A stretch of DNA of 64,000 nucleotides from Chloroflexota bacterium (GTDB taxonomy: Bacteria > Chloroflexota > Anaerolineae > Anaerolineales > Villigracilaceae): assembly GCA_016234495.1 (NCBI GenBank), contig JACRBI010000048.1, positions 62,001 to 126,000 on the forward strand, written 5' to 3'. The notes beneath the pieces were generated by a model, which saw only the letters and a list, made by a program, of their open reading frames with translations, was not told where the DNA came from and ran no database searches. Positions 58,878-64,000 of the stretch are shown here, piece by piece. Each line of letters opens with the position of its first letter. Within the stretch, counting starts at the first letter, position 1. A program made the position numbers and the translations under genes.

Positions 58878-59624
58878 TTACGGCGCAAAGTTTACACCTT
58901 CGAATGCGTTCCCAATGACCGGACCCAAAAGAACCAATCCGCCAATAACTATACAAGCGCAGAAAATGAACACCACACAGCCCGGAATGAACACTGACCC
59001 GGCTGCATGTCCCCAGCCAAAACGGTTGACTCCCTTGACTGCCATCACTTGAAGTACAAGCGAGTAGATGCCAAGTCCAAACGAGATGACACTGGTGCAA
59101 ATCCCAATATAAGGGATTGCGCTGAGCAAAACGAAAAAGGACGACCCAATTGTGAACGGCACAGTTATGGCCGCGAGGGCGTATAACAATTTTTCATACG
59201 TTCCCGTACCGCCGAACATTTTTGCGATCCATTGAACGATTGCGGTAAAGAGCGCAAAGAACACAATCGAAAGCAAACCCGCAAGCGGAGACGCGCAGAT
59301 TCCGCTGATGAGCGAAATGCCGGCGCCGCCGCCCTGACCGGCGGTCTGCGGGATATATTGTTCAAGACCTGGAATTTGTTGAAACGGCGACGGCGCGCCG
59401 GTTCCAATTCGAATGGCAGTGGCAAATGCCTGAATGACACCGGAGATCGTCCCTGCGATGAAGACCCAGATATACGCTGTTTTTGCGATGGCATCCGGGT
59501 GCTCGGTGATATCCACAAAAGTTTGTTCATTGGGTTGTGTGACAGCCTTGATCCAAACCGGCAGCCAGCCTGCGGGACCAGGTTTCGATTCGCTAACGGG
59601 TGGGCTTGATGGTGTTTGTTCCAT
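58878..59624 (-). CDS. Yip1 family membrane protein
   Basis: 248 aa. A soluble Pro/Ser-rich N-terminus is followed by 'WLPVWIKAVTQPNEQTFVDITEHPDAIAKTAYIWVFIAGTISG', the typical Yip1 start, and five TM helices. Role in bacteria unknown. AAGGAG before the ATG. Confidence 0.85.
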   Translation of the reverse strand: MEQTPSSPPVSESKPGPAGWLPVWIKAVTQPNEQTFVDITEHPDAIAKTAYIWVFIAGTISGVIQAFATAIRIGTGAPSPFQQIPGLEQYIPQTAGQGGGAGISLISGICASPLAGLLSIVFFALFTAIVQWIAKMFGGTGTYEKLLYALAAITVPFTIGSSFFVLLSAIPYIGICTSVISFGLGIYSLVLQVMAVKGVNRFGWGHAAGSVFIPGCVVFIFCACIVIGGLVLLGPVIGNAFEGVNFAP

Positions 59625-59709
59625 GTTACATTCTCCTTGTTAAAGTATATGATTTGACGTCCATTGTAATGACACGAATTGAGAAGCTCTGTGGCAAAAC
59701 CCTTGCAGG

Positions 59710-61062
59710 TTATTTCAGCACGGCTTTATCGGCGATCTCCAGCGCCTTGTCCAAAACGTCCATGCCTTCTTTTAGCTGTTCTTCGTCAATGATCAGCGGC
59801 GGGATGATCAGCACGGTATGCCAGTGGGTGTACAAAAACAATCCGTGATCGGTGCAGTATTTTCTGAGCGCGGTCATTTCCGGCGCAGAGCCATTCCACG
59901 GAGCCATCGGTTCTTTTGTCTTTCTATCCTTCACCAGCTCGATGATCCCGAACAGCCCGAGATTGCGGACTTCGCCGATGGATGGATGCGACTCGCCGAG
60001 GTCGGTCAACATGCGCCTCAAGACTCCGCCCATGCCTGCCGCGTGTTCGACGATTTTATCTTCCCTGATCACGTTGATGTTGGCCACAGCCGCCGCCAGT
60101 GAAATGGGGTGTGAGGTGTAAGTCAAACCGCTTTCAAAGGCATGCTCATCGAAAGCAGCGGCAATCTCCGGCTTCATTGCGACCGCGCCGAGTGGGGCGT
60201 AGGCGGATGTGAGTCCCTTGGCCATCGTCATAATATCCGGCACTACATCCCAATGTTCGATTGCAAACATTTTTCCTGTGCGGCCAAATCCGCTCATCAC
60301 CTCATCGGCGATCATCACGATGCCATATTTATCACACAAGGCGCGCACGCCCTGCATGTATCCCTGCGGCGGGATGATGATGCCGTTCGTGCCCGTCACC
60401 GATTCCATGATGATGCCCGCAATGGATTCGGGACCTTCGTATAAAATAATTTCTTCAAGATGATTGACGTAATCGCGCGCGAAGTCCTCTTCTGAAATTT
60501 CTGGGTTCAAGCGATGGAATGTGGAGCGATAACGATACGGGTCAAGAAAATGTACCACGCCTGTCATCAGGTTCGGCTCCCATGCCACGCGGCGCGGATC
60601 ACCGGTGGCGGCCATTGCGCCGGCGCTTGCGCCGTGATACGAACGATAGCGAGCCAGAATCTTGTGACGACCGGTATATCCGCGAGCCAGTTTGATCGCA
60701 TTCTCATTCGCGTCCGCACCGCCGAGCGTAAACAGGACTTTGCTCAACGCGCCTTGCGGGGTGATTTCAGCGACGGCTTTGCTCGCCAGCGCGCGGATTT
60801 TGGTGGTCATGCCCGGTGCGGCGTAAGGCAGTTCGGCTGCCTGATCCTGCATGGCTTTGATGACGCGTTCATTCCCATGACCAATATTGACACACATTGT
60901 CATTGAGTTGAAATCGAGATAGCGCTTGTCGTCCACGTCCCAGAAGTAAACGCCTTTTGCGCGTTTGACGGCTATGGGGTTTACTTTGGCCTGGGCAGAC
61001 CACGTCCAGAAGACATGCTCTTTGGAGAGGGGAAGAATTTCATCGTCGGGGAGATCAAACAT
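59710..61062 (-). CDS. Class III PLP-dependent aminotransferase
   Basis: 450 aa fold-type I enzyme. The cofactor-binding features are visible: 'GGADANENAIKLARGYTGRHKIL', 'IADEVMSGFGRTGKMFA' (the Asp of the family) and the Schiff-base Lys in 'MTMAKGLTSAYAPLGAV'. An omega-amino acid or diamine acceptor is likely from the family; the exact substrate is not clear. Confidence 0.93.
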   Translation of the reverse strand: MFDLPDDEILPLSKEHVFWTWSAQAKVNPIAVKRAKGVYFWDVDDKRYLDFNSMTMCVNIGHGNERVIKAMQDQAAELPYAAPGMTTKIRALASKAVAEITPQGALSKVLFTLGGADANENAIKLARGYTGRHKILARYRSYHGASAGAMAATGDPRRVAWEPNLMTGVVHFLDPYRYRSTFHRLNPEISEEDFARDYVNHLEEIILYEGPESIAGIIMESVTGTNGIIIPPQGYMQGVRALCDKYGIVMIADEVMSGFGRTGKMFAIEHWDVVPDIMTMAKGLTSAYAPLGAVAMKPEIAAAFDEHAFESGLTYTSHPISLAAAVANINVIREDKIVEHAAGMGGVLRRMLTDLGESHPSIGEVRNLGLFGIIELVKDRKTKEPMAPWNGSAPEMTALRKYCTDHGLFLYTHWHTVLIIPPLIIDEEQLKEGMDVLDKALEIADKAVLK

Positions 61063-61070
61063 ATTGCCTC

Positions 61071-61101
61071 ATTTTGGATTTACGATTTCCGATTTTGGAT
61101 T
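61071..61101. repeat. GATTTACGATTT word repeat (intergenic)
   Basis: ATTTTGGATTTACG and ATTTCCGATTTTGGATTGG, same family as 12279-12310 and 13649-13690. GGTGGTCGAGCGATG follows. Confidence 0.7.
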
Positions 61102-61178
61102 GGTGGTCGAGCGATGTCCCGAGTTTTTCGAGGGGTGTACTGGGACCCGATTGACGAATTATAATCCCCGCTCAATAT

Positions 61179-61757
61179 ATGGACACATTTCCCTATCAAC
61201 GCATTACCATCGTTGGCACTACTTCGTCCGGTAAATCCACCCTGGCAAAACAACTCGCTGAAAAAATCGGCGGTGACTTTATTGAATTAGACGCGCTGCA
61301 TTGGGAGCCGAATTGGACGGAAGCGAAAATTGAAGTGTTTCGCGAACGCGTCGAAAAAGCGACCAGTTCACAGGTCTGGGTAGTGGCGGGGAATTATCAC
61401 GTGGTGCGTGATCTGGTCTGGAGCAGGGCGCAGGCGGTCATCTGGCTGGATTATCCGCTTCCGCTTTTGTTTTGGAGGCTGCTCACGCGCACGATCCGCC
61501 GCTGGGTGACGCGGGAGGAGTTGTGGAACGGAAACCGCGAGAAGTTGTGGTGGCATTTCAAAATCTGGTCTGAGGAATCTCTTTTTCACTGGCTGTTCAA
61601 AACCTATTGGAGAAGAAAGCGCGAATATCCTTTATTGTTTGCCCAGCCTGAAAATTCTCATTTGAAGATTCTGCATTTTACGAATCCGTTTGAGACGGAT
61701 GATTGGTTGTCGAATACTTTATTTCACCCTCAAGCCAAAGATAAATTGGGTAAATGA
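61179..61757 (+). CDS. P-loop nucleotide kinase-like protein (topology modulation protein type)
   Basis: 192 aa. Walker A is GTTSSGKST near the N-terminus, followed by 'FIELDALHWEPNWTEA', the sequence signature of FlaR/topology-modulation proteins related to adenylate kinases. Trp- and Arg-rich C-terminus. Exact activity unknown. TATAAT at 61160-61165 lies 13 nt before the ATG. It converges with the next gene; their 3' ends overlap by 39 bp. Confidence 0.85.
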   Translation: MDTFPYQRITIVGTTSSGKSTLAKQLAEKIGGDFIELDALHWEPNWTEAKIEVFRERVEKATSSQVWVVAGNYHVVRDLVWSRAQAVIWLDYPLPLLFWRLLTRTIRRWVTREELWNGNREKLWWHFKIWSEESLFHWLFKTYWRRKREYPLLFAQPENSHLKILHFTNPFETDDWLSNTLFHPQAKDKLGK

Positions 61758-62207
61758 ATTGACAGCCATAACGCCTAGCAGGATGCCCCAGTCAGATGTG
61801 AATTGCCGGCGCAGGAGCAGCAACAGGGTGGCGAAGATAAGACCAGCGAGAGCCAGAAAACTCAGGCGCGCAATGTGACGCTGTTCAATTCCACGGAGAT
61901 CATGTTTTGGTAGTGTGAGTTTTTTATGGCGGAAGTCGGTTAAATCCCAGGCGATGAGGCTGAAGATGGAGCCGGCGATCAACCAGCCTGCGTGGAGCCC
62001 CAGCCATAATCCCGCGCAGGCAGCAAGGATTACAGCCAGCAAGGCCGCCGCCGAAAACCAGCCCCAGTGGTTGTATTGGGCGATCAGCCAGATTATGCCC
62101 AAGGCTATGAACCAGAGGGCAAAATTATCCAGCCCAGCCAGATTCCAGCCGCGCGCGATTAAACCTGTCCCAAGCATGATGCTGATGGTGAGTGCGATAT
62201 TGGTCAA
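61719..62207 (-). CDS. Membrane protein, paralogue A
   Basis: 162 aa with about five TM helices. The segment SLIAWDLTDF is shared with the protein at 62909 (SLIVWDLTNF); helical order also matches, so the two are paralogues on either side of the DUF309 gene. No family recognised. Confidence 0.72.
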   Translation of the reverse strand: MTNIALTISIMLGTGLIARGWNLAGLDNFALWFIALGIIWLIAQYNHWGWFSAAALLAVILAACAGLWLGLHAGWLIAGSIFSLIAWDLTDFRHKKLTLPKHDLRGIEQRHIARLSFLALAGLIFATLLLLLRRQFTSDWGILLGVMAVNSFTQFIFGLRVK

Positions 62208-62233
62208 AGAGGCATCCTCTTAGTGTAAGTAAG

Positions 62234-62335
62234 TCATCCGCAGATTACACAGATTTTACAGACAATCTGTGTAACACCTGCACTGCAACGTACGCAGTGC
62301 GGTGCAAGTGTCTGTTAAATCTGTGGATTGTTTTG
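62234..62335. repeat. CAGATT/AATCTG word repeat
   Basis: CGCAGATTACACAGATTTTA and ACAGACAATCTGTGTAAC face GTTAAATCTGTGGATTG across about 100 bp. It lies between divergent genes. Confidence 0.6.
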
Positions 62336-62368
62336 AACTAAATTTTACTTTCGAAATTATGGACATGC

Positions 62369-62374
62369 TATACT
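62369..62374 (+). promoter_or_regulatory. -10 box positioned for a leaderless mRNA (DUF309 gene)
   Basis: TATACT ends 6 nt before the ATG at 62381; no Shine-Dalgarno. Confidence 0.55.
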
Positions 62375-62380
62375 GCTGCA

Positions 62381-62905
62381 ATGTCAGGACGAATGATGAA
62401 GGATCAATTTATTTGCCAGGGTGCGCTGCATCCAAAAGCAATCGAGGGATTGAGGTTATTTAACGAAAAGAAATTCTTTGAAGCCCACGAGGAATTCGAA
62501 TCGGCATGGCGGGCGGAGAAGGGTGAGATCCGCAATTTGTATCAGGGAATATTGCAGGTCGCGGTTTGTTATTTGCACATCACGCGCCAAAATTATAACG
62601 GCGCAGTCAAGGTGTATGGCAGAAGCATGAAATGGTTGAAGGATTTGCCTGATGTGTGCAGAGGAGTTCGGGTTGGGAAGTTGCGGGAGGATGCGGAAGC
62701 GGTTGCCAACGAATTGCAAAAACTTGGCGCGGAGAGAATTACCGAGTTTGATTCATCTTTGTTCAAGGCTGCGGTATGGAACGAAAAGATGGAATGGGTC
62801 TGCGACCGCTGCGGGTCAATCATGCGTGAAAAGAATTGCAAAGTGACCTGTCCCAACTGCGGCAATCGCTTCGACTGCTCTGATTTGAATATTTATTTTG
62901 ATTGA
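62381..62905 (+). CDS. DUF309 domain protein with C-terminal zinc ribbon
   Basis: 174 aa. The DUF309 core reads 'EGLRLFNEKKFFEAHEEFESAWRAEKG' and 'YQGILQVAVCYLHITRQNYNGAVKVYGRSMKWL'. An unusual C-terminal extension carries CDRC and CPNC plus further Cys, a zinc ribbon. The combination is not in the core family model as I know it. Predicted leaderless. Confidence 0.88.
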   Translation: MSGRMMKDQFICQGALHPKAIEGLRLFNEKKFFEAHEEFESAWRAEKGEIRNLYQGILQVAVCYLHITRQNYNGAVKVYGRSMKWLKDLPDVCRGVRVGKLREDAEAVANELQKLGAERITEFDSSLFKAAVWNEKMEWVCDRCGSIMREKNCKVTCPNCGNRFDCSDLNIYFD

Positions 62906-62908
62906 CTG

Positions 62909-63412
62909 TCACACATCAATCTCATCCTCGTGTCGCCGCAGGCGATAGACGAGGGCGCTGATGCCCCAGATGCCGAGCATTGCCAGAATGGCTGCCCCGC
63001 CAAAGGTGAGGCTGATCCGTATGCGGGTGGCGGTATAAACTCCCAGCAGGCTTAATCCGCTGACAAGGCCGAGTTGCTGAAAATGAGTCCGCTCGATCTG
63101 TAATGGTGATTCATTTGCTGCTTGCAGGCGCTGAAGGAAGTTCGTTAAATCCCATACGATGAGCGAAGAGATCAAACCAATCATGGACAGCCAGGGGGAT
63201 ACTCCGGCCCAGATGCTTGAGGCTGAGATGATCGTAAATAATGCAAATGCCGGCGTGGCGACCCATAACATGTTCCGCCTGAATGCGAACGCCCAAGCCG
63301 CGCCCAACAGGCTGACCCCGACAGCGGGGAGGATGTGTCCCTGAATTCCCAATCCAACAGCAAGGACGGCGGCAGCGGCGATGATCGAAACATAAATTGC
63401 GAAGCGGGTCAT
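62909..63412 (-). CDS. Membrane protein, paralogue B
   Basis: 167 aa, about four to five TM helices. Shares the WDLTNF motif and topology with the protein at 61719. Its start overlaps the stop of the upstream DUF58 gene by 4 bp. Confidence 0.75.
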   Translation of the reverse strand: MTRFAIYVSIIAAAAVLAVGLGIQGHILPAVGVSLLGAAWAFAFRRNMLWVATPAFALFTIISASSIWAGVSPWLSMIGLISSLIVWDLTNFLQRLQAANESPLQIERTHFQQLGLVSGLSLLGVYTATRIRISLTFGGAAILAMLGIWGISALVYRLRRHEDEIDV

Positions 63413-64000
63413 GAGCGTCCTCCGCGTTCGCTTCGCATTGCGCGCAGAAAGGTGACCGGGCGGCTGAGAGCGGCGCGCGCCACCTGATCGAACGGCATGG
63501 CTGTATTCCAGTTCACGACTTGAATGCCAAGCCCGCGCAGTTTGCGGAGCATGATCTCGCGTTCAAGCCGCGCGATGCGGGCTGCCATTTGGACCGAGCC
63601 GCTGTTCCCAAGTCTGCGCGCTTCAAAGGTGACCGGGTCCGGGCTGATGACCATGAGCGGGTAACCGCTCCTGCGTAATTGAGCAAGCAATGGCAGGTCG
63701 TCTTCATGCAGCGGGCTGATGAGGATGATCTGCGAGTTGGTGGGGAACATGCGCCGCGGAATGAAAAGCGATTTGAAGTTTTGGCTTTCACCGGTTTTAG
63801 ACAGCGCCAGATTTTGCATGATGCGTTCGCGTTGACGTTTGCCAAAACCGGGGGATGTCCACCGTGCGCGGTCGCCATAGATCAACAAGCCGACGCGATT
63901 GCCTTCCGCGAGCAGAGCTGACGAGACTGCCACCGCCGCCAAAACAGAATCGTCAAAGATCGAAGAGCGGTCGCCGAAGTCATTGATCCTGCTGCGTCCA
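63409..64000 (-). CDS. DUF58 (VWA-like) protein, 5' end beyond the window
   Basis: The frame is open to the right edge, so the start lies outside. Visible motifs 'RSRINDFGDRSSIFDDSVLAAVAVSSALLAEGNRVGLLIYGD' match DUF58 proteins, which are related to the VWA fold and often accompany MoxR ATPases. 'ILISPLHEDDLPLLAQL' is the second typical block. The downstream membrane protein gene overlaps its stop by 4 bp. A moxR-like ATPase would be expected just beyond the window. Confidence 0.85.
   Translation of the reverse strand, partial: GRSRINDFGDRSSIFDDSVLAAVAVSSALLAEGNRVGLLIYGDRARWTSPGFGKRQRERIMQNLALSKTGESQNFKSLFIPRRMFPTNSQIILISPLHEDDLPLLAQLRRSGYPLMVISPDPVTFEARRLGNSGSVQMAARIARLEREIMLRKLRGLGIQVVNWNTAMPFDQVARAALSRPVTFLRAMRSERGGRS

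Overview
The window reads as ordinary chromosome of a free-living bacterium of the Chloroflexota, most likely class Anaerolineae. This is an inference from gene content: TPTPT-type low-complexity secreted proteins, a short-form methylmalonyl-CoA mutase, MEMO1-like and DUF309 proteins, a stand-alone ChlI/ChlD-type chelatase, a T-box serS leader and strong TTGACA/TATAAT promoters. No rRNA operon, phage, plasmid backbone, transposase or CRISPR array is visible. Two tRNAs are present: Glu(TTC) at 20400-20472 and Val(CAC) at 52881-52954.

Layout. 1-10 kb: a beta-propeller protein cut by the left edge, SDR, rhodanese, recJ, a GH13 glycosidase, htpG and methylmalonyl-CoA mutase. 10-16.4 kb: a same-strand locus with a membrane zinc-ribbon protein, a DUF2207-like membrane protein whose C-terminus is a seven-cysteine Cys-Ala repeat, a PqqD-radical SAM-SPASM enzyme, a PAS protein, an unknown C-terminally anchored protein, and a paralogue of the radical SAM enzyme that has lost all cluster cysteines. 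16.4-23.4 kb: HExxH lipoprotein, tyrosine/dual-specificity phosphatase, methyltransferase, signal peptidase I, small proteins, tRNA-Glu, M19 dipeptidase, ribosomal protein S1. 23.6-26.3 kb: a chlI/chlD chelatase reading frame split by a -1 shift at a run of nine A, followed by a hicBA toxin-antitoxin pair lying between two copies of the chelatase 3' end. 26.4-30.1 kb: an FAD oxidoreductase and an AT-rich islet of three secreted or membrane proteins. 30.1-42 kb: a lytic transglycosylase pair with a GAAC-N4-GTTC operator, a two-component system, an ECF sigma/anti-sigma pair, Nudix, MEMO1-like, priA, a phosphoribosyltransferase and a Crp/Fnr regulator. 42-49.5 kb: T-box-controlled serS, small membrane proteins, three M42 aminopeptidases and an S51-type peptidase. 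49.5-64 kb: SbcC, tRNA-Val, LysM-M23 peptidase, MFS exporter, nucleosidase, PncC, a receptor-like Ser/Thr kinase, Yip1, a class III aminotransferase, a nucleotide-kinase-like protein, DUF309, two paralogous membrane proteins and a DUF58 protein cut by the right edge.

Three signals deserve most attention. First, the Cys-Ala-tail/radical-SAM/pseudo-radical-SAM locus has the parts of a peptide-modification system (recognition domain, active enzyme, dead paralogue, repetitive Cys tail) and matches no named system I know. Second, short word-like repeats occur both between genes and in frame inside RecJ, PriA (three times), SbcC, the nucleosidase and the radical SAM gene, with exact 10-14 base words shared between unrelated genes. 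Third, the chelatase gene has a textbook -1 frameshift site. In addition, five genes have a -10 box ending exactly 6 nt before ATG, which points to leaderless mRNAs.

All calls come from reading the sequence and translations; no database search was run. Family names rest on visible motifs, and lengths and starts were judged by eye.
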